Origin: JBBTCX01 sp964494205
Lineage (GTDB): Bacteria > Planctomycetota > Phycisphaerae > UBA1845
NCBI GenBank assembly: GCA_964494205.1
Contig: CAZBRD010000008.1
Span: 62,001-126,000, forward strand
Length of the DNA stretch: 64,000 nt
Direction of reading: 5' to 3'
Position numbers and translations under genes: made by a program. Positions 45,601 through 55,319 of this stretch are shown piece by piece (positions within the stretch are counted from its first letter, which is position 1; each line of letters starts with the position of its first letter). Below the pieces are notes generated by a model. That model was not told the DNA's origin. It made no database searches and saw only the letters and a program-made list of their open reading frames with translations.

Positions 45601-46147
45601 CGGGCGGCACCGGACCAAGCGGCATCGCACCCGGCGGAAAGCTCGAATAAATGTCAGCCGCAGCTTCAAACAAAGGCGGCGCAGCCTGTGTAGCCACTGT
45701 TGGCGGAAATGCGACGAGTGGACCCACGCCGACGGCAAACTCGTCTACCGAAAATGTCCACACTTCGGGAAACGGCGCACCTGGACGCAACAACCAATCC
45801 AAGCCAAACGACAGCGCATCCACCTCGACAAAATCCGGTACACCGGTTCCGGCGATGGGGCCTGCATAGGCAGGCAACCCTAAATGAGGCGGCGCGCCAC
45901 CCGGCGGCCCAGCCAGGATGATGGTGCCAGGCACTGGCAGCGGACCCGGCGCCGGTAGAAATGGGGCCGGCGGAGTCGATGCAACGAGAATGTCCCCCTC
46001 GGTAATGGGGATCGCAGGAGGAAAAGTGTCGGGTACTCCTTTGGGAGGCCCTTGAAACTCGACCGAGAAACTTGGCTGGGCATGCGCCGACCAGCAAAGG
46101 GTCAGCACGGCGCAGCCGGCGAGTAAAACACGCGACGACCTAAACAT
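42611..46147 (-). CDS. Giant secreted Cys-rich repeat protein with dockerin-like tail
   Basis: About 1178 residues from the ATG at 46147, chosen for its GGAGG ribosome binding site and the signal peptide ending CWSAHA. Region one (about 25-455) is Pro/Gly-rich with a repeated LDALDV/LDALAI motif, such as SNLDALDVDMAPVPPP and DDLDALAIAENGC. Region two (about 460-920) is eight Cys-rich repeats (separate entry). Region three holds GDVNNDGDIDQ, GDCNGNGIGDGCEAQC and a dockerin-like pair (NLDDILCVLQGF, NIDDILAVLQAF), ending in a GACCDGSSC module. It is a calcium-rich surface or matrix protein of the planctomycete type. The gene is monocistronic and its catalytic role, if any, is unknown. Confidence 0.85.
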   Translation of the reverse strand: MFRSSRVLLAGCAVLTLCWSAHAQPSFSVEFQGPPKGVPDTFPPAIPITEGDILVASTPPAPFLPAPGPLPVPGTIILAGPPGGAPPHLGLPAYAGPIAGTGVPDFVEVDALSFGLDWLLRPGAPFPEVWTFSVDEFAVGVGPLVAFPPTVATQAAPPLFEAAADIYSSFPPGAMPLGPVPPGAVPLPGNGLLFDGNGLAPPGGSLLGPLNGLGLVEPLPPVPGIPVGGEPGSNLDALDVDMAPVPPPAGMFVYFSLDAPYPDPIEGPPVNSGSSAANLAGGGGAINFKPLGAAGGFGVYAFPPALGLDIFGPDTDDLDALAIAENGCVGFQAAPIYGWGPCGGICPCALGDMVFFSVRRGSAVIGLLDSLQGLPISPGDILVPPPPGAPPGTPPGIFIAAENLGLATIRAGFAANDDLDALDVSPDCNSNSVPDFHDIAFGLTPDLNGNGVPDPCECICGDTICSPICGENTCSCGVDCGTPPASEVPGSTCGDGVDNDCDGPSDCGDPDCATDPLCSGCGNGTCDTGENSCNCPADCGLPPPEGFGPTCIDGIDNDCDTFIDCADPGCAGNPACLCGDGTCAPPENPCTCAPDCGPPVVSEIGLCGDGIDNDCDGPIDCADTDCVGNPLCMCGDGICSGPVENPCNCPGDCGPVAIVETGRCADGIDNDCDGPIDCADPDCATDPACGCGDGVCAPPENPCSCPADCGPPAISEAGLCADGIDNDCDGLTDCADMDCAATPVCGCGNGTCAPPESPCTCGIDCGPVAFSEVPGTTCGDGIDNDCDGPVDCADPDCATDPNCLCGDTVCLPGEICTCPADCGPPAASETPGTNCTDGLDNDCDARIDCADLDCAADPDCLCGDGSCSSGEDPCNCPADCGAPSGEVAGANCTDMIDNDCDGLTDCADPGCTNEPTCPCCYGDVNNDGDIDQNDILIVGNCVDCSGPQIAECDVNCDGMIDLLDFGDELCLLYFPPDQCCALPHGACTDTNLAQGCVEVPEDVCTLLNGDYQGDGVDCPPGTGDCNGNGIGDGCEAQCTSDQDCDDMDVCTCNKCLCGVCTSQPIQYGDVNCDCIPPNLDDILCVLQGFSNYASCPASDIHPPCTGQGVINIDDILAVLQAFAGTNPCFGLCNVACPTGACCDGSSCTITTSYTCIDGGDVFQGDGTACPPLEPNQCP
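43397..44775 (-). repeat. Eight tandem Cys-rich coding repeats of about 57 residues
   Basis: Each unit follows CGDGxCxxxENPCxCPxDCG, then a linker and CxDGIDNDCDGPIDCADPDC. The second half is the MopE-like DGxDNDCDG motif, a putative metal-binding element. Units differ by about 20-40 percent in residues, so duplication is not very recent, but the spacing of roughly 172 bp is regular. Each unit has about ten cysteines. Confidence 0.88.
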
Positions 46148-46518
46148 GACAAGATCCTCCCCAAAAAACGGCGCGACGATCGCGCGACGAACCCCTGCAT
46201 CGATTCGCAAACCAAAAAAATAAATATGAAACGCTACAAGAACGCCTTGGGATGACATCAGGCAAAAAGAGACTGTTGCCTATTTGGAGTCACCCCGACA
46301 CCCCTGCGCACACGCTGAGCCGAACCCCCTTCAGCCACTTTTTCGCGCGTGTCGCAGCCCTTCTCCGTACCTATCTGATTCGCGCAATGCTAACGCAACC
46401 GTTTGCGGGGGTCAACGATTATCAGACGATGATTCCACGAATTTCGTGCGGAAAATCGCACAATCCTCGTCGCTTGCAACCCTAACATATACCTAATATC
46501 TTCTCGTGAGGAATTCCC
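46148..46518. other. Divergent intergenic region
   Basis: A 371-bp region upstream of both the Cys-rich giant (minus) and the radical SAM gene (plus). It includes A-rich tracts near 46165-46230 and a small gcgcga/tcgcgc hairpin. No RNA gene or confident promoter was recognised. Confidence 0.5.
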
Positions 46519-47553
46519 ATGAAGATGCGCTCGCTCGACAACCCTCCAAACCCATACCTTTCGCAGCACGCGGAATGGCTGGAGCCGCCGCCCACAGCGA
46601 AGCTCGAAGTCTACGAAGAGACTGCCGCATCGATTCTCTCAAAAAATGACAGCCCTGATATCCCGTTTGAATGGTCGGTGAATCCTTATCGCGGATGTCA
46701 GCACGCGTGCGCCTACTGCTATGCGCGGCCCTATCACGAGTATCTGGGCTACGGAGCGGGAACCGATTTCGATTCAAAGATCGTCGCGAAAGTCAATGCG
46801 CCGGAGCTCCTCGAAAAAGAGATCACTCGCCGCAAATGGAAGAAACAACACGTGCACTTTTCCGGCATTACCGATTGCTATCAGCCGCTGGAGGCAAGTT
46901 ACGAGCTCACGCGTCGGTGCCTCGAAGTTTGCCTGCGCCATCGCAACCCGGCCGGCGTGATCACCAAGAGCTTTCTGGTCGTACGCGACATCGACCTGCT
47001 GAGCGAATTGAATCGTGTGGCGGGCGCGTTTGTGTACTTGAGCATACCGTTTGCGGACCACGAGCATTCGAAGCTGATCGAACCGCAGGCACCGCCACCG
47101 CAACGGCGCTTCGAGGCAGTTCGACGACTCAGCGAAGCTGGAGTGCCGGTGGGTGTCATGATGGCCCCGATCATTCCGGGGCTGAACGACAAGGACGTTG
47201 CCCGCGTGCTTGAATCAGCCGCCGAAGCAGGGGCAACGTCAGCCGGATTCACTGCATTGCGGCTGGCCGGAAGCGTGAAGGACGTTTTTCTTTCGCGCCT
47301 GCACGATGCATTTCCACTGCGCGCGGAGCGTGTCATCCATGGGATACGCGAGATGCGCGGCGGCGCGATGAACGAGTCGCAATTTGGCAAACGCATGCGC
47401 GGCGAAGGCCCGTACTGGGAGAGTTTTCGCGACCTGTTCAATCTCCACAAGAAGCGGCTGCACCTGGATCGACTCACCATGCGCGATCGCATCGCCGAAG
47501 ATGAACCGCCAAGGTCGAACGGACCGCTCGTGCAATTGTCCTTTGATTTCTAG
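46519..47553 (+). CDS. PA0069-family radical SAM protein
   Basis: A 344-residue radical SAM enzyme. The iron-sulfur motif is C-x3-C-x2-C in NPYRGCQHACAYCYARPYHE. The rest matches the PA0069/Rv2578c family, related to spore photoproduct lyase: FSGITDCYQPLEASYELTRR, GVITKSFLVVRDIDLLSELN and APIIPGLNDKDVARVLESA. Family members have been linked to DNA repair but the reaction is not established. GAGG lies 9 bp before the ATG. Confidence 0.93.
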   Translation: MKMRSLDNPPNPYLSQHAEWLEPPPTAKLEVYEETAASILSKNDSPDIPFEWSVNPYRGCQHACAYCYARPYHEYLGYGAGTDFDSKIVAKVNAPELLEKEITRRKWKKQHVHFSGITDCYQPLEASYELTRRCLEVCLRHRNPAGVITKSFLVVRDIDLLSELNRVAGAFVYLSIPFADHEHSKLIEPQAPPPQRRFEAVRRLSEAGVPVGVMMAPIIPGLNDKDVARVLESAAEAGATSAGFTALRLAGSVKDVFLSRLHDAFPLRAERVIHGIREMRGGAMNESQFGKRMRGEGPYWESFRDLFNLHKKRLHLDRLTMRDRIAEDEPPRSNGPLVQLSFDF

Positions 47554-47923
47554 TGCCTACGACGACTCGCGAGCCGCACAAGCAGTAACGAGTCTGTAAC
47601 AAAAACACCTTCGATACTGTGCGAGAATTCGGATTATCGAATTCCGCGCGAAGACTCATTCGCAGCGCGCACCTCGCTTCGTAGCGAAACTGCATCGTCA
47701 ACGCTCGTTATGTCCGCATATTACGTATCGACTCTGTAGCACGTGTTTGCAGGTGACAGGATGCGGCACACGTCAGCGTCCCATCTTGGCCGTTCGATGC
47801 GTCGGTGCGGTGCTTGACAGTCCCTTGGTGTGCGTTATCAATGCTCTGCCATGCTGCGAACGCGTCGGCGCTGCGAATCGCGGCGAGTCTCGGCTTGATT
47901 CAAGATCGCATTGGAATGATGAC
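47554..47923. other. Upstream region of the Gld-like ABC operon
   Basis: 370 bp with no credible gene. It contains an inverted repeat (gaattcg, loop gattat, cgaattc) at 47625-47644 and a candidate promoter (separate entry). An in-frame N-terminal extension of the ABC ATPase from 47747 is open but not conserved and lacks a ribosome binding site. Confidence 0.5.
47814..47841 (+). promoter_or_regulatory. Candidate promoter of the Gld-like operon
   Basis: TTGACA (47814-47819), 16-bp spacer, TATCAA (47836-47841). It would give a leader of about 75 nt before the ATG at 47924 and supports that start over the upstream 47747. Confidence 0.5.
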
Positions 47924-48859
<936 letters not shown>

Positions 48860-48920
48860 ATCTCCTGTCGCAGTCGGGCTTGTCGCTTGATTGCCACCCG
48901 ATTTGAAAAGAGACGGCTGT

Positions 48921-49643
48921 ATGAACACAGTTGCTGCATTAGGTCAGCGCGAGCTCGGCGCGTACTTCCTCTCGCCGATCGCTTACGTGGTCACCGCGAT
49001 CTTTCTGGTGATGACGGGACTTGCGTTCGCGCTGGGGAATTTCGTGTCCGGCGGCGAGGCCTCACTAAGACCTTTACTCGACGGCTGGATGGTCGTGTTC
49101 CTCGTCTTTCTGCTCCCCATGTTCACGATGCGTCTGATGAGTGACGAACTGCGCACGGGAACGATCGAAACGCTGATGACAGCCCCTGTCACCGACACGC
49201 AGGTGATCCTCGGCAAGTTCCTCGGCGCTTTCACCTTCTACCTTGTTCTGCTGGCGACCATGCTGGTCTATCCGTTCATCCTTTCCATCTACGCCCACGA
49301 CCTGGATTGGAAGTTGATTTTCTGCAACTACCTGGGCCTCATACTGCTCGGTGCGTTGTATATCTCAGCGGGACTCTTTTTCAGCTCGTGCTCGAAGCAT
49401 CAAGTGATCGCGGTCCTGCTCACGGTGGCCGTGCTTCCGCTGATGACGCTGGCCGCAGAAAAATTGGCGCAGAATATCGATGGCATTCCCCGAGCGGTTC
49501 TGCAGCATCTTTCGATTTACTCGCACTATCGTGATTTCGTTCGCGGACGGTTGGAGTTGAACCACGTGGTCTTCTTCCTGACGTCGACGTTCTTTTTCCT
49601 GTTCCTGACGGTCAAGCGGTTGGAGATGCGGCGATGGCAGTAG
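48921..49643 (+). CDS. ABC transporter permease, GldF-like
   Basis: A 240-residue ABC-2 permease with six membrane helices. ALGQRELGAYFLSPIAYVVT and SDELRTGTIETLMTAPVTDT are the family signatures: the first cytoplasmic helix and the coupling helix. The start ATG at 48921 follows aaaagagacgg; an in-frame upstream extension is not conserved. It ends with a basic KRLEMRRWQ tail and overlaps the next gene by 10 bp. Confidence 0.92.
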   Translation: MNTVAALGQRELGAYFLSPIAYVVTAIFLVMTGLAFALGNFVSGGEASLRPLLDGWMVVFLVFLLPMFTMRLMSDELRTGTIETLMTAPVTDTQVILGKFLGAFTFYLVLLATMLVYPFILSIYAHDLDWKLIFCNYLGLILLGALYISAGLFFSSCSKHQVIAVLLTVAVLPLMTLAAEKLAQNIDGIPRAVLQHLSIYSHYRDFVRGRLELNHVVFFLTSTFFFLFLTVKRLEMRRWQ

Positions 49644-51796
49644 TAACAGCAAAATCCAGTGCGTCCGCAGACGGGCGAAAGCTGTGGGTTGGCGCCAACG
49701 TCTTGTTCATGACGCTGGTGGCGATCGGCTTGGTCGGCGCGTTGCAATACCTCGGCGTCAGCTTGCCGATGCGGTGGGATATGACCTCGTCGGCGCTCAA
49801 CAGTTTGAGCGACGGCTCAGAGAATCTCGTTCGCGGCCTCGACAAGAACGTCCGACTCACTTCGCTGTATTTCAAGACAGACCTCGAAGAAGAAGATCAA
49901 CAGCGTTACCGCCAAGCCGTTGAAAACCTGCTGACGCTCTACGAATCAAACAACCGCTCGAAGGTTCGCGCGGAGTGGATCAATCCCCTGTCAGACCTCG
50001 AGAAGATGAAAGAGCTCATGGGGCGGATGCGCACCAAGACCGCCTACAAAGACGACATCGAGAAATACAAGGCACACATCGAAACCTTCAAGACACTGGA
50101 GCCGCAAATCGCCACGCTGCTCCAGGCTGAGGTCAGCAAGGTTCGCGAACTGACAACCGGCGCGATGGGTGAAAGTCCGGAACGCAAAGTCTTGTCGCCG
50201 ATCGAAAGTCTCTGCACGCAACTATCCGGCGAACTCGATTCAACTCGCGAGCAGGCGCTCTCGTTCAGTGCAGACGAGGAGCCTCAATACTCCGCAGCCA
50301 TCAGCGAGATCAAGCGGCTGTATCGCACAATGACCGATCGTTTGAAAAAGCTCGCAGACTATGCCAATGGCGAGGTTACGCGCGGCGGGACGCTGTCAGC
50401 CGGCGCGATGGACTATCTCAAAGGCATTGGCGGCAGAAGCTCCAGCCTCGTGACGTCGCTCGAGGACGAAGCAAAGAAGCTCGACACGCTCGAGCCGCTC
50501 AAGCTCGACAACGTTTTGCGCGAACTGCGTCCGAATGGAAACCCCATCCTCGTCGAGACCGACGAAGAAGCGATGATCGTCGACTTCGAAAACGTCTTCC
50601 CGGCGGTCGACCCGAACGCGGTGGGCCGCGTCGGTTTCTCGCGACGAGCGTTCAAAGGTGAGGAGCAGCTTACCTCGGCCATCCTGCGAATCACGCACAA
50701 AGAGCAAACCGCAATCGTGTTCGTGCGATATGGCGGCTCACCATTGTTCTTCGGCGGCATGCCCGGACGCGGCGGTGCGCCCTACATGCAGATGAAGAAG
50801 CAACTCGAAGACGCGAATTTCGTCGTCGAGGAATGGGACCTGAAGGCCTCCACCGAGTTGCCGAAGATCGACCCCGCCCCGACGAAGATGATCTTCGTGG
50901 TTCTTAAGCCGACACCGCCCGAGCGCAATCCAATGATGGGTCAACAGCAGCCGCCCGATCCGCCATTCGCGGAGCCGCATCGACAGGCGCTGCTCAAGGC
51001 GCTTGGCGAGCATCCGCGTGCAATGTTTATCGCCGGTTGGGAGCCGACACCGGGTATGAACCCGATGCAGCCGATGCCCATGCCGTCGAGCTATGAATAC
51101 AATGACTACCTAAAATCGACCTGGGGGGTCTCGGTCGATACGGCCCCGCTGCTGGTTCAGTTCGGCAGCATCGCGCCGGGCAAGTACATGCCCACGCGGC
51201 AGAACTTCTTCAGTCTAGAGGATGTTGTGACCGGCGACCACGCCATTGTACAAGGAGCGCACTCACGACTGGTCGCGCTGCCTTTCTGTGCACCGCTGAC
51301 GATGGAAAAAACTCCCGACGGCGTGAAGCTCGAAAAACTAATCTGGCAGCCCGCGAAGGACGGCGTGTGGGGCATCAAGAGCTTGCAAAAGTATCAGGAG
51401 CAGCAGAACGATCAGGAATACCTCACCAAGGTCGAAGGCGATCTGGAAGGCCCGTTCGACCTAGCTGTTGCGGGCACTAAAGATGGTGCAAAGATGGTCC
51501 TCATCAGCTCGCGCGATTTCGCGGAGGACTCCGTGGCTTTTGCGCGGCAGATGGCTATGACAGCCGAAGGGTTAACGCTGCGAAACGCGAACCCCGGCAA
51601 CTCCACGCTGTTCATCAACTCGATGCATTGGCTGAACGACAACACGCAGTTTTTGAACATCGGCAAGCCGATCGACGCAGCCGTGTTGGCGGTTGATCCA
51701 AAGGCCGAAACCAAAGTGAAAGTCGCAACGATTGTTTTGTGGCCCGCGTTGGCGCTCCTCTGCGGCGGCGTCGCGTGGTGGATTCGACGCAGGTAA
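49634..51796 (+). CDS. GldG-like auxiliary transport protein
   Basis: 720 residues with one membrane helix at each end (about 18-38 and 700-716) and a large extracytoplasmic domain between. DMTSSALNSLSDGSENLVRG is the typical GldG opening after the first helix. It contains a helical insert (about 90-250) absent from short GldG proteins. The region SRRAFKGEEQLTSAILRITH followed by TAIVFVRYGGSP is the DUF4350/GldG alpha-beta core. Methionine/proline-rich loops are near 430-475. It overlaps the permease gene by 10 bp. Confidence 0.88.
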   Translation: MAVVTAKSSASADGRKLWVGANVLFMTLVAIGLVGALQYLGVSLPMRWDMTSSALNSLSDGSENLVRGLDKNVRLTSLYFKTDLEEEDQQRYRQAVENLLTLYESNNRSKVRAEWINPLSDLEKMKELMGRMRTKTAYKDDIEKYKAHIETFKTLEPQIATLLQAEVSKVRELTTGAMGESPERKVLSPIESLCTQLSGELDSTREQALSFSADEEPQYSAAISEIKRLYRTMTDRLKKLADYANGEVTRGGTLSAGAMDYLKGIGGRSSSLVTSLEDEAKKLDTLEPLKLDNVLRELRPNGNPILVETDEEAMIVDFENVFPAVDPNAVGRVGFSRRAFKGEEQLTSAILRITHKEQTAIVFVRYGGSPLFFGGMPGRGGAPYMQMKKQLEDANFVVEEWDLKASTELPKIDPAPTKMIFVVLKPTPPERNPMMGQQQPPDPPFAEPHRQALLKALGEHPRAMFIAGWEPTPGMNPMQPMPMPSSYEYNDYLKSTWGVSVDTAPLLVQFGSIAPGKYMPTRQNFFSLEDVVTGDHAIVQGAHSRLVALPFCAPLTMEKTPDGVKLEKLIWQPAKDGVWGIKSLQKYQEQQNDQEYLTKVEGDLEGPFDLAVAGTKDGAKMVLISSRDFAEDSVAFARQMAMTAEGLTLRNANPGNSTLFINSMHWLNDNTQFLNIGKPIDAAVLAVDPKAETKVKVATIVLWPALALLCGGVAWWIRRR

Positions 51797-51801
51797 GAAC
51801 G

Positions 51802-54204
51802 ATGAATGTCAAGACCACCCTACTGTTGTTAGTTGCTCTCGTCTGCTGTGCCGCCGGCATCTACGTCGTCAAGACGAAAGAGAAGTTCGGAACGCCGGCG
51901 ACCGAGAAACCCAAGGTCGAAACTCCTCCCGGCGTGAAGAAGCTCATCACCGAGGAACTCGGCGAGATCCGCAAAGTCGTCGTACAGCGAGCCGGCAGTG
52001 AACCGTGGACATTTGAAAAGCAGCCCATCGCAGAGGGCGACACCGCGACCAAATGGTGGATGACTTCGCCGATGAAGTTCGTCGTCAACCAGAACGACAT
52101 CACCAGCCTGTCGAACAAGATCAAGGATTTGCAATACGAGATTTCGTACAAATCCGGCCAGGCAGGCGTGACCCCCGCGAGCGCCGGTCTCGAACCCGCC
52201 GAGGCGACCGTCAGCATCACCGACGACAAGGGAAAGACTTACGACGTCGAATTCGGCAAAGCCCAATCCGATCAAACGGTCTACGTTCGCCGCAAAGGCG
52301 CGGGCGAGATCATCGTCGGCAAGACCACTTCGAAGAATCTGGTCAAAGCCAAGGCAGCCGAGTATCGCGACACCCTGCTCTGGACGTTCAAGCCCGATCA
52401 GGCAACGCGACTTGAGTTCACCGATAGGACGAACCCGGCCGCGCCGACAACGACCGTGTTGGTGAAAGCGGACGGCAAGTGGGCGTTTGAGTCGCCGACC
52501 GCCGCGCGTGCGACAGCAAAGGTCGACGACATGGTGCGTGCACTGAGCGCGTTGCGCGTGTCGCAGTGGCTGGGCGATCAGGGTGAGCAAGTCGCGAGCT
52601 ACGGTTTCAACCCGCCGGCGTGGACGATCAAAGCCACCGTCACCGAAGAAGTTTCGGTGAAATCCGATACGCCTGCTGCCACGGACAACGACAACGCCGC
52701 CCCAGCCGAGCCGAAGACGGAAAAGAAAGAGAAGACGTATGTGGTCGAAATCTCCGATCGCTCACCCATCGGCGAAGACACCAAAGCTTATCTCCGCGTC
52801 GGTGGCGAACCTGCTGTGGCCACTCTGATGAAGGCGACCACCGATCGCCTCAAGCCGGTGATGAACGAATGGCGCGACATGAAACTCACCAGCGCCCTCA
52901 CCAGCGACAACGTTAAGCAGGTTTCACGCATCGAGATCCGCAACAAAGACGGCTCGCTAGCATTGGCGAAGAAAGACGACGCCTGGGTCATCGAAGGCAG
53001 TAATGCACGTGCGGAAGACTCTGCCGTGAGCGAGTTGATCAAGTCGATCACGGACTTGAAGGCTGTTTCATTCACGGACGGCGAAAAGATCGACGAGGCC
53101 AAATACGGCCTGACCAATCCCACCGCCGAAGTTCGCCTCACTATCACCGGCATTGACGAGCCTGAACGCATCATCGTGGGCGGATCGACCGACGCATCGA
53201 CGAACCTCCTCTCTTATGTACGCCGCAACGACTCAGCCGTCGTCGGCAAAGTCCGCGTGGCTGACCTTGCCAACATCACGCGCGGGCCGAATGCATATCG
53301 TGACCGAAAGTTTCTCGACCTGACCGGCGGCAAGATCGAACGACTCGACGTGTCGGCGAACAACCGTTTCGGCGAAGGGAAAATCGAAGTTGGCCTTACG
53401 CAAACCGACGGCACGTGGTCGATGGCCGCACCAGTGGCTGCGAAGATACGCGACGAAGTAGTTAAGAAACTCGCGGAGGCGCTGGTCGTGCTGAAAGCAC
53501 AGGCGGTCGTCGATGACAAAGGCAACGTCAGCGCGTTCGGGCTCGATCAGCCCCAGGCGACGTTGAAGATCGGCTACAAACCGCCGGTCGAGTTCCGCGT
53601 GGAGGCGGTTAAGGACGAGAATGGTCAGGAGAAAAACGTCTCCACCGAGATTCAGCCGCCTACGCAGACGATCGAGTTGCAACTCACACAGCATGACGGC
53701 AAGTTCTACGGCAAACGAGCCGATCGCCCCACCATTTACGAACTGACTTCGGAGTTCTACGAACAATTGTTCGCCGAGTTCCGCGCCAGCGACGTCTTCT
53801 CGTTCGACGACACCAAGGTCACCGAGTTTTCCATTCGCAACGGCGCGACCACGCACGCCTTCGAAAAGAAGGACGGAAAGTGGAAATACAAGGCTGAGCC
53901 CGATCTCCCCTTCGACACCAAGAAAGTTCAGAACCTGCTGCTGCAGTTGAAGGACCTGCGCAGCGATCGCTTCGTCGCGCACACCTCCGGCGACTTGGCG
54001 AAGTTCGGCCTCGACAACCCGGCTGAAGAATTGGTCGTGATCATCGACAAGGACCCGCCGAAGAAGCTGCTTGTCTCCGGCAAATCCGCGGCCAACGATC
54101 CCGCCAAAGGAAACTTTGCGACAGTGCCGGGACAGGAAGGCATCTTCCTTTTCACGCCTGACACGGTGAAGCGTTTCCAAGTCACGCTGTCTGCTCTGGA
54201 ATAA
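51802..54204 (+). CDS. DUF4340 membrane-anchored beta-rich protein
   Basis: An 800-residue protein starting at the ATG at 51802, 5 bp after the GldG-like stop. One N-terminal membrane anchor (LLLLVALVCCAAGIYVV) precedes a periplasmic part made of repeated DUF4340-like units, recognisable by recurring blocks such as AASAGLEP/YGLTNPTAEVRLTI/FGLDQPQATLKIG/FGLDNPAEELVVI. At least four units are visible. DUF4340 proteins commonly follow GldG-like genes and are taken as partners of this exporter. Confidence 0.88.
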   Translation: MNVKTTLLLLVALVCCAAGIYVVKTKEKFGTPATEKPKVETPPGVKKLITEELGEIRKVVVQRAGSEPWTFEKQPIAEGDTATKWWMTSPMKFVVNQNDITSLSNKIKDLQYEISYKSGQAGVTPASAGLEPAEATVSITDDKGKTYDVEFGKAQSDQTVYVRRKGAGEIIVGKTTSKNLVKAKAAEYRDTLLWTFKPDQATRLEFTDRTNPAAPTTTVLVKADGKWAFESPTAARATAKVDDMVRALSALRVSQWLGDQGEQVASYGFNPPAWTIKATVTEEVSVKSDTPAATDNDNAAPAEPKTEKKEKTYVVEISDRSPIGEDTKAYLRVGGEPAVATLMKATTDRLKPVMNEWRDMKLTSALTSDNVKQVSRIEIRNKDGSLALAKKDDAWVIEGSNARAEDSAVSELIKSITDLKAVSFTDGEKIDEAKYGLTNPTAEVRLTITGIDEPERIIVGGSTDASTNLLSYVRRNDSAVVGKVRVADLANITRGPNAYRDRKFLDLTGGKIERLDVSANNRFGEGKIEVGLTQTDGTWSMAAPVAAKIRDEVVKKLAEALVVLKAQAVVDDKGNVSAFGLDQPQATLKIGYKPPVEFRVEAVKDENGQEKNVSTEIQPPTQTIELQLTQHDGKFYGKRADRPTIYELTSEFYEQLFAEFRASDVFSFDDTKVTEFSIRNGATTHAFEKKDGKWKYKAEPDLPFDTKKVQNLLLQLKDLRSDRFVAHTSGDLAKFGLDNPAEELVVIIDKDPPKKLLVSGKSAANDPAKGNFATVPGQEGIFLFTPDTVKRFQVTLSALE

Positions 54205-54671
54205 GTTGCGAATTCTGGCGTGAGATTCGACACGAAATTCTAAGTACGGTTGAGTTTGGGGTACCGCTGTTCCAGCACGCATTCAGCGATTCTAATTGCT
54301 CTATTTTCTCTGCCAATTGGCAAAGAAGTGAATCAATTCCACCCTTAACGTCTTTCAACTGAATAGTTCATAAATCGATTGACAATTAATTGTTGAGCGT
54401 CATTTCGTTTTCCACTGGAAATCCGTGCAGTGCTGCACTATATTATTCAAGGGAAGGCTCGATAATTAACACGCCAATCCTGATTTAGCACGCCAATGGT
54501 TGGGGAAGCGTGCAGTGTCCTAAGTCAGGCCCACGGCGATGAAGCCTTCAATATCGTTTTGAAATTCGCTGGTGATGGATCGGGTTCACGGGTGAATTGA
54601 AAACGCGCGTCAGTAAATCTTCGTAGCCAACGACGCGAAATGCTGGGGTTTCCCGATCGTGGAGGTTGTCG
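54205..54671. other. AT-richer intergenic region upstream of the response regulator
   Basis: 467 bp without a credible gene. Notable elements are direct repeats cacgccaat (54470-54478, 54489-54497), the 9-mer cgtgcagtg twice (54424-54432, 54509-54517) and a gtgcag/ctgcac hairpin at 54425-54438. These could be operator sites of the helix-turn-helix response regulator, but that is inference. No RNA gene was recognised. Confidence 0.55.
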
Positions 54672-55277
54672 ATGGGTGTTCGACATCATATCAAAGCCTT
54701 GGTCATCGATGATGATCCCTCGATCTGCAAAACAGTATCCCTTTTATTGGAAGACCACGGGTACATGCCGGTGGCCTTCACCGACCCGGACGAAGCCATC
54801 TCGGCCGCCGACAATGAGTCGTTTCAACTCGCTTTGATCGACCTGCGCATGCCCGCGATGGACGGCGTCGAAGTCGTGGAGCGGCTCAAGAAGATCGATG
54901 AGCGCATGAGCTGCATCGTCATGACAGCCTATCCCGATCTGGATAGTGCGACCGAGACGATGCGACGCGGCACGTGCGATTACATCGCCAAGCCCTTCAA
55001 ACAGGAAGAACTCCTCGCAGCCGTCGAGCGCGCCTGCCAGCGCATGGGCATCATCTACACCAATGAGCAGGAGTTGAACCGCCTGATCGGCCAGCGCATC
55101 CGCAGCCATCGACTCGGCCAGAACCTGACGTTGCGGCAGTTGTCCGACCGAACAGATCTCACAACATCGCAGCTATCGCAGGTTGAGCTGGGCAAGAACG
55201 CGGCTTCGGTGTGGGCGCTGGCGAGAATCAGCAATTCGCTTGGCTTGCAAGTTTCAGAATTGCTCAACGGGCTGTAG
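54672..55277 (+). CDS. Response regulator with XRE-type helix-turn-helix output
   Basis: 201 residues; start ATG at 54672 with GGAGG 6 bp upstream. The receiver domain (about 5-125) has acidic pocket IDDDPS, phospho-acceptor Asp in LALIDLRMPAMDG, Thr in IVMTAYPD and Lys in YIAKPF. The C-terminal domain (about 135-195) is a Cro/XRE helix-turn-helix: GQRIRSHRLGQNLTLRQLSD, then TDLTTSQLSQVELGKNAASV. This receiver plus XRE fusion is uncommon. No histidine kinase adjoins it. Confidence 0.92.
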   Translation: MGVRHHIKALVIDDDPSICKTVSLLLEDHGYMPVAFTDPDEAISAADNESFQLALIDLRMPAMDGVEVVERLKKIDERMSCIVMTAYPDLDSATETMRRGTCDYIAKPFKQEELLAAVERACQRMGIIYTNEQELNRLIGQRIRSHRLGQNLTLRQLSDRTDLTTSQLSQVELGKNAASVWALARISNSLGLQVSELLNGL

Positions 55278-55319
55278 TCGGGAGGCGGGTGAAACTCGCC
55301 TGCTATTCATTCGCAAGAA

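Noticed and set aside
47554..47923. Extended N-terminus of the GldA-like ATPase from 47747
   Set aside because: The 59 extra residues are Cys/Arg-rich and not family-like, and a candidate promoter lies inside this stretch.
53233..54282. 349-codon minus-strand frame opposite the DUF4340 gene
   Set aside because: Antisense shadow; no family features, and the plus-strand DUF4340 repeats explain the region.
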